Assembly: GCA_017591395.1 (NCBI GenBank)
Contig: WEDG01005592.1
Location: 124,001 to 188,000 of the forward strand
Direction of reading: 5' to 3'
Origin: Schistocephalus solidus
Lineage: Eukaryota > Platyhelminthes > Cestoda > Diphyllobothriidea > Diphyllobothriidae
DNA length: 64,000 bases
This document shows, one piece after another, positions 1 to 12,400 of the stretch. Each line of letters begins with the position of its first letter. Position 1 is the first letter of the stretch. The notes beneath the pieces were generated by a model that did no database searches, had not been told where the DNA came from, and saw only the letters and a program-made list of their open reading frames with translations. The position numbers and the translations under genes are program-made.

Positions 1-2893
1 AATGAGATATTAAAGATGTCTTCAAAAATGCAAGGATAGATGCATGACCATATTTGTATGACAACTTTACGGTGTGGTGTTTGGGATCCTCAAGTGCAAA
101 TACAAATGCAAATCATGTTGAAAACTACACTTATTAAGGTATAAACGTAGCATACGTAATTTGTTAATATTAATAACAAACTTGCGTGTCATTTTCACGC
201 AAAGTTTAAAAATTATTAAGAAAATATTAAGGACCACGAACATAAAGGTGTAAATGCATACTTAGTAAGTTGCCCTCTTCACTGAATTATTGTCTGCAGG
301 TCAAGGTAAAAAATGAAGCGCAATGTCGGAAGTCTGTCTCGCTGATACTGTGTAATTCTATCGTCTGATGAGTAGTATTATAACAACTCTGAAGTCATCC
401 TTTTCAATAAAAAAGGAATTTGATAATTTCGGTCTATCTTTCATGAGATAGGTCAATTACTCTTAGTTCAGACCGCTAGAGCAATATTTGAATTATTTGG
501 CTTAGTAAACATCAATTATCGGTAATATTGTCAACGTTTGAAATGCTAATTGGACATTCTTGAAGAAAAACATAGCAGCACCTTTCTGTGGTCCTCTTTA
601 TTAAAAAATTTCATTGATTCTTGTCGCACTTCTGTTGACAGGCTGTAGTAATGGGGTTGTTTTTCACCTCCGCATCATATACAGATAGATCTAACATTTG
701 CAGATAAATATCTATCAACGCTGGTTTTCAGAACTCACGCTCATGGATAGGAGACTATCGTCTGATACCTTTTTCATCGTCAGACCAATCAGGGATAAAT
801 GATGACAACTTTACAGCAAATTAAATATAATTTATAGTATTGGATGGTTTAAATGTGAAAGTAACTGATATTTTCTAGTTCTACAAAGACCAATCTTGCA
901 GCAGGTCACCCAATCTGCCTCAGTAAAGTCTAAAAACAACCTTTTTGTCATGAACGGACAAAACAATTGTCATTTAACATATAAGCAGTGGGCAATCTTG
1001 CAAACTATGAGCCAACGTTAAATGAGTTTAAATATTCCCGAAAAATATCAAATGCATATCTGAACACTTTTCACTAATTATCGAGTTTTGTTTGTATCAT
1101 AGTCTAATTACTATGAGAATTAATTACGAGCACATCAAAATTAGTCTAAAAGGCTCTGTGCATGCGTACTGTACATTTAAGTTCGTTTATTTGATTTTAG
1201 TTTATCAAAACCATTTTAAAGCCCATCAATGCTCAAGACAAGTTTTATGTTTATTTATATTATTTACTACTGCTTTATCCGTTTCTATGGCTCAGCCAGA
1301 AAAAGATTATAAAATTTGGGGAAGCATTAGCTTGTATTAATTAACCAATAACTGAAAAATTAATAGCATAAATCACATTTTATAAGTAAACAATTAAAAT
1401 GCATAGTGTGCTCTGAACCTCTAAGTGAAGAGCGAGCTTATTTTTTATATATACCAGTGACAAATGGAAACATCTGCAAAGATTTGCCCTGTTGCTAGAA
1501 AGGAGTTCGTGAGGCTAACTGGTGGATAGAATTGAAAATTTATACTCATCATATCTGACAGTCAACTGCAAATTAATTTTAGGTACATGTAGTTGTTGCA
1601 TATGTTGTGATAACTGCCTAAAAAATAGCAATTTCACTTGAAATTTAACAGCCCATGTAATATACGAAACGGAGTTTTTTGTGAGTTAGAAACTTTCATG
1701 CATATTTTTTCGCTAATAAAAAATCGGAATTTCAACCAGGTATTAGTCATTTGCATTCGTTTATCGTACGTCCGATGATATTTCACCTCTTATTTTTCCA
1801 CAGGCAATGGCAGTGCGATTATAGTTTGGTCACCTTCACTGATAGACCACAGGTACTTAAATAAAAAACATTGAGTTTACTTAATATTTCCCAGCATCAA
1901 AACTGTTGCATATGTTACTACTTTTCAAATGCCCTGCTTTTAAGTCCTTTTCATCATTTATTGTGTGTTTAACTTTTTGTAGACCTGTGTTGATTCGTGT
2001 TCATACTGCAATTGTTTTGTAAAAATTTAGGCTTGTTTATATTGAAAAGCATTCAGCTTCGTTAGTCAAATGGAGTTCTTGAAGAGCGCGCTCCTTACAG
2101 GCTTCAGCCTCTGAGGATAATAAAACAAGCTAAATATGACACAAATGCGTTCCTTCATGCAATATGCGGCCACGTCAACGCAATTGAATTGTTTCGGATC
2201 ATATACAATAGCACGCATGTAGACTTTGGAGACGTTATCTTGATAACTGACTGGTCCCCTGTGATATTTTAATTCATTTATGCAGCGAAGAATAAACAAT
2301 ATATGATCCACTCATCCACAATGCTCTTATATTTACATCAGTTCTCTCAAAACGTACGCAGAAAAATACAACCACATGTTAAATATTTACCAAATTAAAA
2401 ACTTAAAATATATATGTGATCTTTACTAGTTTCACAAACAGCTTCATTTTGGTCGTTAAAATATGCGTGGATAAGTGGTAAGTACACAATATGTCATCAG
2501 CACTTATAAATACAGACAATGAAGAAAAATTACCATGCAATGCAGCCCATTTCTTGTTAAAATTAAGTAACAAAATGGACGGTGCACCTTTTTGTAGTCA
2601 GCATTTTGTCGTTTCACTACAATTTACACTAAGCGAAATACAGGTTGGCAATGATTGTGTGACACATATTTTGGCTCTAAAGTCGATTGAGTAGTCACTA
2701 CAGACTGTTCTGTGCCCTCAATTCTTACCTTTAGCCACCTATATTGCAGGCGACTGCCAATAATAACGCCCCTTTATAAAGAAACGGTCGCAGCGGAGAC
2801 TAATTGTTGCAAATATGCACTGTATGACACATTAGATTATAACGATTCCCCAATACTTCCGATAGAGGAAAAAGTTTTATAATCTTTCCTTAC
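1..2893. other. No supported gene; AT-rich, probably downstream intron of the PDZ gene
   Basis: Only short chance open frames are visible on either strand. A weak exon-like stretch on the minus strand (about 2270-2110, preceded by an AG after a short AT-rich tract) stays open, but I could not connect it by phase and do not call it. The minus-strand PDZ gene enters this stretch from the right, so it is best read as intron with possible unrecognised exons. Confidence 0.4.
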
Positions 2894-2990
2894 CAATTTA
2901 AACGACAATAATGCTTGAAGTCTGAAAATTCATAATGTAAAGTGGCATGGTTTCCTTTAGTAGCGAATGATAAAGTCAACTGATGTAAAC
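2894..2990 (-). CDS. Possible exon 4 of the PDZ-domain gene
   Basis: On the minus strand a pyrimidine-rich acceptor (TTGTCCCTAG) is followed by 97 open bases and a strong donor (TTG|GTAAGG). Entered with two bases of a split codon, which is the phase left by exon 3, it stays open. The peptide begins LHQLTLSFATKGNH and ends near HYCRLN. No domain is recognisable, and the composition (His, Phe, Leu) does not resemble the Pro/Glu linker of exon 3. Phase agreement and both splice sites argue for it; the absence of any family match argues against. It would leave phase 2 for a further exon to the left. It could be chance. Confidence 0.3.
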
Positions 2991-4547
2991 CTAGGGACAA
3001 TGTAACATTGAACAGTATCCTCGGCGCGTGCATGCAAAACCATAGTTTTCGTTTGATCAACGAGCCGTAACAATTCAACTGCGAGTGTGAATCGTAACTA
3101 ATAATTTGTTGTGCATCTGCTTACAATGTCTGAAAATATGGTTATTTGCTTTGAAACTGACGAGTTTGTAGCTACTGGACCTCCTTTGCCTATTATAAAC
3201 CTTTTCACTGATAGACTTACTTCACCTGCAGATGTTATTTATAAGGTTTGCGGACACAAAGTAACTTCCGGTTTAATATTCGTAACCAATTAGTTATAGA
3301 TAACTGTGGTTGTGGCCATATCAGAGGCTTGTACACCAGCCTACTGGGTCACAACATACATCAGGATAAACACTAACTACTTCAGAAAACGGATATTCCT
3401 TCCCTCAGCTAAGAGCAAGCATGCAAAGTTGCATATTTTTAATCCCTGTCAACATGACACGAATCCGTAATGACATTGACAATTTAAACAGTTACTGGAT
3501 TCGGGGTTACTAATGTATCAACCAAAAGAATTCTTTCGAAGAAATAATGAGCAAACTTTCAAGTGAAAACAAATCACTCAGTATTACGTAAAAAAAGTGC
3601 AAGACAACAGGGCCACGTAACTCAAGATAGCCGCATAGATACAGCGCTAGAGAAAACCCACCCGAGAAAGAAAAAGAGTCCCCGAACCGAGCAGCACCGG
3701 CAGAGGGCTCAACCGCTCTCCCCCTATCGAGGGAATGACTCACAAGGCTTGCAAATAGACTCCCACTTAGCATCCTCCAAAGAACTGAGGCAGTGAACAA
3801 TAAAAAGGCTTCAGACTGAGGTTGAAAAACGGGCCATGGCATGTCACTTCCGATTCTATTCGGCTATCTACAGTTGATTTAACAATGGTGAGTCAACCAA
3901 GCTTTGTGAAACGTGTGCATACGAATAACGAATTTCAGTGAACCTGCCTTATTTCTCAAAGTACAGTACATTTTCAGTGAGCGTGTTTCATCTTCTCACT
4001 GTTATCAAAGCAATTTAAAATATCTAAACTATTAGTCTGAACGTTTTTGTTTTAAGCGATATTGACGTCAGAGTCACTAGATAAGCAGAAGACCTTAAAA
4101 TACAAATCTAACTATTCCTAGGTCAATAAGATGGTACGTGAGCATAGAAGTTTCACAACGGATAAATGCTTTTCTGTCAAGATTTCTGAACAAACCATGA
4201 AAGTAAGTAACAATAAGTTAAATATGCTCACCTAGACGTAATGTATCTTTGAGCCTCAGAAAAGAGCATGCAAAAGTAATCCTAGTAGGGAATTTCCTTA
4301 AGATATAACCTTTTGCATGTAGAAAATGAACCAAAAATATATTTTAAAGCACAATTAAATGGTTCTGATTTTCTGTTTCTTTATTAACTAATTCATGTCA
4401 AAGTATGCTCTGAAGTGACGTTGCTATTACTTTCCAAAATGGCTGTCACGCATCACTTTTAGAATTATCAGCCCCAATTGAAAAGCTTATTATTTGTTAA
4501 ATGCTTTGAGCGTACTATATACGCAATTCTAACTATGAGCAACTTAC
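2991..4547 (-). other. Probable intron of the PDZ gene
   Basis: AT-rich sequence between exon 3 and the possible exon 4. It has no other exon-like segment that I can support, but does contain a GC-richer repeat-like patch at about 3600-3790. Confidence 0.4.
3600..3790. repeat. GC-rich patch, probably an inserted dispersed repeat
   Basis: About 190 bases are clearly richer in G+C than the surrounding intron and are open on both strands (plus from 3563, minus from 3842), as often seen in inserted repeats. The minus-strand reading is Ser/Gly/Phe-rich and the plus-strand reading Arg/Gln/Ser-rich. Neither shows a domain. I found no second copy by eye, so the call rests on composition only. Confidence 0.3.
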
Positions 4548-4792
4548 TTTTCGGAGCATGCTCGATCTGTGGCGGTTCAAACTGACGCATGAGCCTGTCG
4601 ATACTGACTGGCGTTACATCCGGATCATTGGGGTAAATAAGTGGTTCCGGTTTTGGCTCTGGTTCCGGCGAAGGTTCTTTCTGCCACCAGAGATTCACCT
4701 CCTTTGAGGTCAATCCCTTTTGCACCTGTTGGCCTCTCGCAGCAGCCGTGTCCAAGAAGAACGTCATCACCTGTTTCCGCCGCTTCTCTAAT
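4548..4792 (-). CDS. Exon 3 of the PDZ-domain gene: basic segment and Pro/Glu-rich linker
   Basis: The exon starts at 4792 (acceptor CATGGTAG|A), completes an Arg codon split after exon 2, and ends at a strong donor (CCGAAAA|GTAAGT), leaving one base. The peptide opens with the basic run LEKRRKQV directly after the last strand of the PDZ domain. It continues through TFFLDTAAARGQQ, a KEVNLWWQKE segment and the charged repeat PSPEPEPKPEPL, and ends with IDRLMRQFEPP. In PDZ-LIM and synaptopodin-2-type proteins the PDZ domain is followed by a long linker of low complexity, and this exon has that character. I do not recognise a ZM motif or LIM domain here. An alternative acceptor at 4840 gives a longer open exon, but in a phase that does not fit exon 2. 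Confidence 0.65.
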
Positions 4793-7542
4793 CTACCATG
4801 GGATAAAACAGCCTTAATCGATAGCAGTGAGAACAGAACCTACGGAGGATAATTTCTACCTCTGAGAAATAAATACTGGTTCACGAAAGTGACCCTGAAT
4901 GGCTTTCCCGTAGGTAGAAACTCGAACAATTTTTCCTGTGTCGGTTTTGGCTAATAAGTAAGGCATAGAGTGCGATTTCGATATCAAAAGCATGCTGCTT
5001 TATGACCTTTGTTATCCAAACCTAAGGATATTTTGGTGATTTGAGTAAAAAGATAGTTCTAGCATCGCGCACCTTAATGCATCGCCCGCATTGCTAATCG
5101 TATTTGTACTAGCACACCTTGTGTCTTTACATCGTTAATTAGAGCTTTTGAACGCAAGTTGGCCCACATTTTATTGCCATTTGCTACACGATACCTCTAT
5201 ACGATGTAATTAAAAGGTCATGCAAGTTTATTATATTCGAAAACTAATTTCCCTTTCTGCCATGCTGGCTTAATTTAATAGGCTTCTATTAAAATGTTTG
5301 CAAGGCAATAAATTTTGTTATTCGATAATGTTAAATGAAGAGCCTAGCCATTTAGGCGCACCAAAGGTGAACTTAATGCTAACATACAACACGCATCAAG
5401 AATGGTTTGATTTAATTTTTTAAATTTTGGTTTTAAGGTACAATAGAAACGATTTTAAAATATTTAGCTTACTGCAAAGGGATTGGATTTTATGGTCTAA
5501 TATTACCTACAAACCTTTTTTGGGGAGGGCCTTTTTTCCATTAGCGTGGTTTCATGGTCTAGATAATACTGTAAATACTACTCTCTTCGTCAAACTGGCA
5601 TGAAACAATTTCTTGTATACAAACCTTCAACAGATTCCTTCTTTCAATAACCGTACCTTGCGGTGCCCACCTTCTCCGCAAAATAGTCTTGAGATTTGCA
5701 CGACTGCACCCTTCAGAGAAGGAATTTAGTAATTTTACGGAAAGCATATTTTCTAACAAACGAGAAAAGCATCTAGTTTTAATAAAGGGACGTTTGTTTA
5801 CCAGGCTTTGGAATGCGCTCGTCCCGTTATGCATTTTGTCTTAGGATCTAGTCCTTGGAAACAATTGCAGGGCAACGAGTACTGTTTAGAGTTATAGGTG
5901 ACAGGTAAGGACAGTTATGACATACGATTCGTAATCACTAAACCCTGCCCAATCCAACATTAGAGGGCGTTCGAACACCTTAAACTCACTTACCAAAATT
6001 AACTCAGGAGCGAACTTCAAATGTTGACGAACCAGAAATGACCATCCCTATCTCCTTAGTCTTTAAAATGGGTTTATGACTGTAGTTCCCATTTAATTGC
6101 AGGTTTTATTTACAACAAGCTTTCTAACGTAATTTTATGGCAATGTTTTAACTAGTGACCTCCACGGCCAGGACGTCAAACAAACTCATGTCACTCTTGC
6201 TTACTCGCAAAGATAGTAGCTAAATAAATGACTCCATTTTTTGCAATCAATAGGAAAAGTGTCTTTAACTGTAAGCGGTTTTGCTGTTAACATGTGAAGG
6301 ACGTGTTTTGAGAGATCTCATTTCCTGTTGACTAGCAGGCTGGGATAGTCCACTGGTGCACGGGGTGGGGATATGAGCCTGCGGCCGACCTTGGGAAATC
6401 TAGCCCAGGACAAATTAGTGCATTCCTCATTACTTTAAGTGTTACGCACATGAATCTGCGAAAGTGTACTTAATGGCTTTACTTGAAAGCTTTCGAGCTG
6501 ATGGTATAACAAGTTCCTTAACTTGACCGAAAGCCAGGTCACAAACGTGCATTCTTATGGTTGTGTTTATAGCATTTTAAATCGAGTAGGATCCGAGGTG
6601 CCTTTATATTAACCTAGTGCATAAAATGGGACGCGGAGCTTCTTTAGTTCTCAAACACGGGCTGTATTACGGTGACAGACGTCGTTACTATTAATTTAAG
6701 ATGTACACAAACGTGTCATCTAAGATAGAAAATACGAAAGAATCTGAGACAGATTTCTTTTCCGAAATTACAATATTCAACAGTTTTTCGGAAGGTATTT
6801 GTGAAGAACCGACAGGGTAACAAGCCCGTATCCCATTGGAGAAGCAATTGCTAAATGACCAAGTATTCGTTTTTGATTCTTGGGGTTCCTCAACTGGCAT
6901 TGGGTGTGATTGGCCTATGACACACAACAAGTCAGAAATGGCCATACAGGTCACTATGTTTCCGTTGGCTCCCCTTTTGGTCACTGTTGTGTTTGACTCC
7001 AAACACGTTTTGAAAAACTTTAAAATATTTTCTTGCAGGATAATTTACAGCTGAGGGTTATCTGCTGAAAACTTTAGTTCTGTATTTAAATCAATATAAG
7101 GGTTATTGTAGTGGCATGGAGCCATTATCAGTCCTTCTCAACATCGACAAAAAGGATTTGTTTAGAATAAGTGTTGTAAGTGCTTATAGGTAAAAGTACC
7201 AAACAAACAAACAAATGCTGCTGCGCACAACAATGGAAGTTATGTAAAACTTCGATTAATCCTGCAAAGTTATTGAATTTTCTACAATATTGGGCTTGAT
7301 TTCCGACCGACTGAAAGATAAGCGCACATATCTGATCTTATATTCAACCTAGTTATCGCTTTTGATTGGATACGTGAAAGACTGTTTTTTTCTTCGCACT
7401 TATTTTCTGGCGTTATGGACATGTTGCAATCTATTCTACTCAACGAATTCTCATAACGACCGACAATTAATATTCAATAAGATTAGATAATGTTCTTCTA
7501 AGGGGACTCTGCCAAATTCACAAATTTCTTAAAAGTACAAAC
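4793..7542 (-). other. Intron of the PDZ gene
   Basis: This is 2.75 kb of AT-rich sequence between exons 2 and 3. A minus-strand open stretch at 7002-6691 and a plus-strand one at 6836-7054 overlap each other. Neither has splice sites that would put it in the gene. A GC-richer bit near 6340-6410 may be an old insertion. Confidence 0.5.
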
Positions 7543-7694
7543 CTTTGAATAATTAGATGGAGTTGATAGTTGACATTATTAATTATTTGCACGGCTTGCA
7601 GACGTCCCATCCCTAAGGTTGAAATGTTTTCAATGGCAACAATTTTATCGTTTTCGCGGAGTCCTGCGTTGTCAGCGGGACTCAGTTGACGAAT
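7543..7694 (-). CDS. Exon 2 of the PDZ-domain gene: second half of the PDZ domain
   Basis: On the minus strand a good acceptor (TTGTATTTTAG) precedes 152 open bases. The peptide has the hallmarks of the back half of a PDZ domain: LSPADNAGLRENDKIVAI (the usual SPA..AGL..GD.I..I pattern, with the common Gly before Asp replaced by Asn), then ENISTLGMGRLQAVQII (helix 2), and QLHLIIQR (final strand). It joins exon 1 in phase 0, giving VVSQ-IRQLSPADNAG, the normal PDZ junction. It leaves two bases of an Arg codon at a GTTTGT donor, and exon 3 supplies the third. PDZ domains bind C-terminal or internal peptide ligands. In the PDLIM/Zasp and synaptopodin families they bind alpha-actinin at Z-lines or dense bodies, which is a family-level expectation only. 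Confidence 0.85.
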
Positions 7695-9074
7695 CTAAAA
7701 TACAAAAAATGAAAAGAGCGAATTATAATGACAAAGTTTGGAACACAAAACCTATACTCGTGCGTTTATTCGATGTAAAACGATCAATAGAAAACAGATA
7801 TTTTGTTGAAGATAGGGATACTTTTACAAAAAAATGTACGGTTAATACCAAATTATTCCGTTACCTTAAACATTTGTATATATGGAGGAAATATTTGTCT
7901 ATTGCGAAATATAATCAATATGGATATTGTTTCTTATATTCCCTTTTTGCTTAGCCTTATCCACTGCTATTGCATGATCAGGTTTAAAATTACTTAACTG
8001 GTGCGCTTGATATGATACATGCAGCATATGCTCCAGGGGTCATCTCAAGCGCAGCTACTATTGAATTCACTAAATTCACTAAAACATGAAACGGTCGAAA
8101 ATAAACTGGTCTTTTAGCTCTGCAGCAACTTCAGGAAAACACAAAAAGTAGCTTAACCCCTGCTTTTTCTATGAGCGAACTATGCTATAATGGTGGCAAA
8201 AGGCTTTTTAGGGTTTCATTTGCTTATCTACTGTCTGGAATCCATCCTATGCCTGTTAACTGAAGAATGTTATGTCTGCGAAGAATGCATGCCTTACCAA
8301 CAACTACCTCAACCTTCTTTAGATGTATTTGAGGTTCCTAAATGGTTAAGTCAAAGTTTTGCGTTAACTTTATTCTGAAATAATATACCATGAAGAATCA
8401 GTTTTTATATACTATAAATTTTTCCCGCAAATTAAATTCCATACAATTATCTTGAACCTACAACTGACAATAAACTTAAACCTCACGAATTCAAATAAAG
8501 CATAAGAAAATGCGAAAAAGGATGACCTAGCAGTATTCAAATACTACTCAGGTTAATGTGGTCACCATGTTTTTGCATATCCTCTAGAATTTATTGACGA
8601 AAGTTTGTTTAAAAAATCTCACCCATAATATATACCAACATCCATGGGCGTTTTGCACCAATTCCTTAGTGCCACACATCTACGTGTTGTTTTACATGCT
8701 TCTATTTTAAATATGAAAATGCACTTATTAGTTTTAAAAATAAGTTCGCATATATATTTAAGCCTTATGACATTAATTGTAAATAAAGGGACAGTTATGT
8801 TTAGTTTGAAATTAAAAGGCTACTCATGCAAAGCATACTCACTGAGAGTGGAAATGACCTCAATTTTTCAAGGGAGGCTCGTTTTGCCTAAATCACACAG
8901 ATTTACTGATGCAAACCCGTTAGGTAAATATGGTTGCAAGGTTGGTTAGACTATTTTAGGAAAGCCGGAAACCACCTCGGCAATTAAGGATTTTCCCAAA
9001 AAACAGTAGGTAGTCAAGCGTATGAGTAAATCGATAAAAAGCCGAGATGATAAAAACAGTAAATGATATTTCAC
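7695..9074 (-). other. First coding intron of the PDZ gene
   Basis: AT-rich sequence between the two PDZ half-domains, with short chance open frames only. The donor is CAG|GTGAAA at 9074 and the acceptor ends at 7695, both on the minus strand. Confidence 0.6.
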
Positions 9075-9170
9075 CTGGGAAACAACGAGGCCTTCCGGAT
9101 AAACCTCCTGGAGACGAAACCCCCATGGAGGTCCATTCAGGAGTACGATAACATGTTCGACAGCCTGCAT
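9075..9170 (-). CDS. Exon 1 (start codon) of a PDZ-domain protein, PDZ-LIM/synaptopodin-2 type
   Basis: The exon encodes 32 residues beginning MQAVEHVIVLLNG, with PPWGFRLQ as the carboxylate-binding loop and EGLVVSQ as the following strand, then a CAG|GTGAAA donor. The PWGFRLQ form of the GLGF loop placed about ten residues from the initiator Met is typical of PDLIM/Zasp/Enigma and synaptopodin-2 proteins, so the ATG at 9170 is chosen as the start. The frame is open for a few codons upstream but without another ATG. The gene runs leftwards: exon 2 at 7694-7543, exon 3 at 4792-4548, then beyond the window. These proteins are cytoskeletal adaptors in muscle. That role is inferred from the family, and no LIM domain lies in this window. 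Confidence 0.8.
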
Positions 9171-9289
9171 ACTTGGTCCGTTTTCCGCAGTTTTCAATTG
9201 TAGGCAATCCAGGACAGAATCACGAAAAATTATCCATTGCCGTATTCAGAGAAAAATAGGGAAATGCGGCAGGACGAAAGCAAATTATG

Positions 9290-9470
9290 CGGAATAACAT
9301 GCAGTTTCAGTATCCCAACGTGTGGAAATTCTGTGAACCAATCCCTGTGCGCGTGCACGTGACCGGGCAATCGATAACTGTGCGCCGGCAAATAACATCT
9401 GTGCCATTTGGTGCAAGATGGTAGCGACGCGCTTGCGTCCCGAAAATGTTTTTGGCCAATGACAAGGGCA
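9290..9470 (-). promoter_or_regulatory. Candidate promoter / CpG-richer patch upstream of the PDZ gene
   Basis: About 120-300 bases upstream of the PDZ start codon, the sequence contains many CpG pairs in an otherwise CpG-poor, AT-rich region. It also holds an E-box CACGTG (9356-9361) and two CCAAT pentamers (9338-9342 and 9456-9460, on the plus strand, so inverted relative to the gene). Position and composition suggest a promoter or 5' untranslated exon. No TATA box is obvious. It could also be an old inserted repeat. Confidence 0.3.
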
Positions 9471-12400
9471 CAAAAGTTTGAAATAGAAATTCAAACTCTG
9501 CTTAATTCGTTAAATTAAATTGATGTCGAATTCAATCACACGTAGCAGTTCAATGCTGCGGTACAGAAACAAACTGCTTGATTTTCTTAAATAAATCCGT
9601 TGTGAAGGACGTTACTGTCTGAAGTAAATTTTAGATGCTAGATTAAAATATAATGCTTTCCATGGCAAAATAATAGAAATATTTCAGGCTTCATGAGCTA
9701 GTAACACAGATTAAGGTACTAACTTAATTTTATTAAACGGGCTGGTACAAATCTAATAATGCTTCAAATAATAAGATGTATAAAGCTGAAGGTCTTCAAG
9801 ATAAAATAGGTGCACTGAAGCACACAAATGAAAAAAATTAGGAGACCATTTTAAATATTGAAAAAATACGCCCACATTCTTGAGCGTAATGGTGAATAGT
9901 TTGCCTTCTTATGCTGTAAATGCATCAGTTGTAACAGCGATATTGTATCAGCATGCACCAGGACGCTGTTGTAAGCTGTTTGTTTCCACTAAACTTGGAT
10001 TCCTGCTGGTATCTGGATACATGATAGTATTTGCTGTAGAAATAGATGTGAAATATTGGTAAGTTTACATTTTCTCTAACTGCTAACACAAAGTACAGGA
10101 AAGATGTGTATATGTTTGCGATTGCTTAAACTTTCAGAGATAAGATAGATAATTTAAACACGTTATGGTTACGTTGTGTTTGCCTTGGCAGCATTTTACG
10201 GTTCGCATTCTGCCCATCGATAATTATATTCTATTCCTGCCTCAAATTATTTTTCGAAAACAATTATTTAGAAAAATGAGCGTGTATGTTAGCCATAATG
10301 TATGGGACGCTGATTAACTTTGGAAAATTTTAGGCTGCTCTTGAGGCACAGGGACACTGCAAAAACTATCAATTTTATACCTTCGCCACCATGTTCCCAT
10401 ATTTTCTGTTTCATGAAAAGCATGCAACGTGTCATAATCTTAAGTTATAAATTATTTTTGATTTGCTTAAATTTTCATGTTCCTTAGTTTGAAATCCCCT
10501 GAATCGATCGTATTTTTTAGGCACGCTGCGATAATTTCCAGCAGGTTGAGGTCTTGTATTCAGGCGAATATCCTAACGTCTTTAATCAATGCCTCAGTTT
10601 TATAACCATCACAATAGGTAAAGGGTAAAACATTACAGTTTAACTCAAGATAGTCAGGTTCTGCTTATCTTGCCTAAGAAAGCAATAATAGGAACTTAAG
10701 CTAAAGAACGCAGTACAACAAGCAGAAACGATTCTGAAAGTAAAGACAAAATATCGATAAAGGCATACAAAGACGATGTATTGAAATATTTTAGTTATGA
10801 AATATACTCTCGAGATCAGAGAAAAACGTTTACGGTTGAAATGTTGCATTTGCATTATTGATCCCTAAAAATACTTATCTCAGTTCAGCACCTCTGCGCA
10901 TCTAACCATTTCTATGAAAGCGCTACACCGTTAAAAGGAAATCCTATTTTGCTGGGGAGGAAGTATCCTGTGATGCAACAAATAACATTTTGGTTCTGAA
11001 GTTTGAGCATTCATAAACATTTTCAGTCCGATAAACGACTAATTTACAATATAAGAAAATCCAAGGATAAACGTTTTACATGGATCTTATGTTTAAAGAC
11101 GTGTGGGTGTTAAATTTAAATGGCAACACGGCCTTCACTTTTGCTAGCAGATATTGAGTTAAGCGTAAAAACATGAAAGGCGGGAAGTTCGTTTTCCTGC
11201 AGCTAGATGAATACTAACTCATGCAAACGATCAGTTGCCACAAATGAAAAACCTGTAGATAAGAACCGGTTTTCAGGCGTTTTTCGGTATTTTATTTATT
11301 ATGTTTTTTATTTGCAGTAAACATAAGCAAGCAGAAGGATGTTTCATTACACAATTCGGCGGACATATATCTTATGTCTTTGTGGTCCTTATAACCTTTG
11401 ATATAAAGACATTATCTACGTTCCTGAGCTCGCGACTGTTAATGCAACACTTGCCTTATATAGAGCTGTCGGCATGCAGTGATTAATTGCTCCTGGTTTG
11501 GAATGCGATTTATAGTTGCCTTCAAGGCATAATTTGCAGCTTTACTTTACCTCCCACAAAAATAATCAAAGCCAAAAGTGGTTGGATGTGGCCATAAGGG
11601 AATTTACCCTCGCAGTTAATGACCTTAACCATTTTACCTCAGTTATTATTTCTCCGCAGATACTTAACTATATTTAACTTTTTATTTTGCATGCAGTAAA
11701 AAACAAGATTGCAAAGAACTACCTGAACTTCTGGATAATTAACCTTGACTTTTTCTTATAAATGTAATTGATGTGGGTAGATTGCAAAGAACTACCTGAA
11801 CGTCTGGATAATTAACCTACTATACATAGAGTCGTAGCTACATGCACAAGCAAATAACCAGTAATCAGAGGTGGAAGTATGGTTAGCCCTATATGTGGTA
11901 TGGGATTTTCAGTGATCTGGCGTAAAATACAATTTTAACCGACAAAACGTTAAATACAAAATAACAAGCAATTCTGTTTTCAATGAAAACAAAAGTGAAC
12001 AGTTAGAAATCAAAAAGTGAGTGCTCTTGGCATCAAATGAACTACTTTCATCAGACCGACATTTGAGCCATTTGAGCAAAATGTTGGTCTAGGCTGTTTG
12101 CATTCTAGCTCAAATTAGATATCCAACATTCGCTTCTGAGGATATATCTCAGCATTTGAGTGAGAACAATATGCTTGGTTATTCAGGTTTGTGAATTGGC
12201 AGTGAAAAATATAAGAAAACGAATTTTTTAGCAATTATCAAACCCTTAAAGCGACTAAAAACTGCTTTTGTACATTGGTAAAAATTTGATCAATTTAAAC
12301 TTAAAAGCGTTTACTTCAGCTTTTTTTCATGGCAAAACATTATGCAGCATTCATAAACACAACTGCGTGGCACATTTATAGACCAAGCTTAATCTCATGT

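Noticed and set aside
4793..4839. Longer version of PDZ exon 3 using the acceptor CCGTAG at 4840
   Set aside because: The acceptor is good and the frame open, but it must be entered in phase 0, whereas exon 2 leaves two bases.
6691..7054. Coding exon on either strand
   Set aside because: Both strands are open, a sign of composition rather than coding, and the minus-strand version has no splice sites in the phase needed by the PDZ gene.
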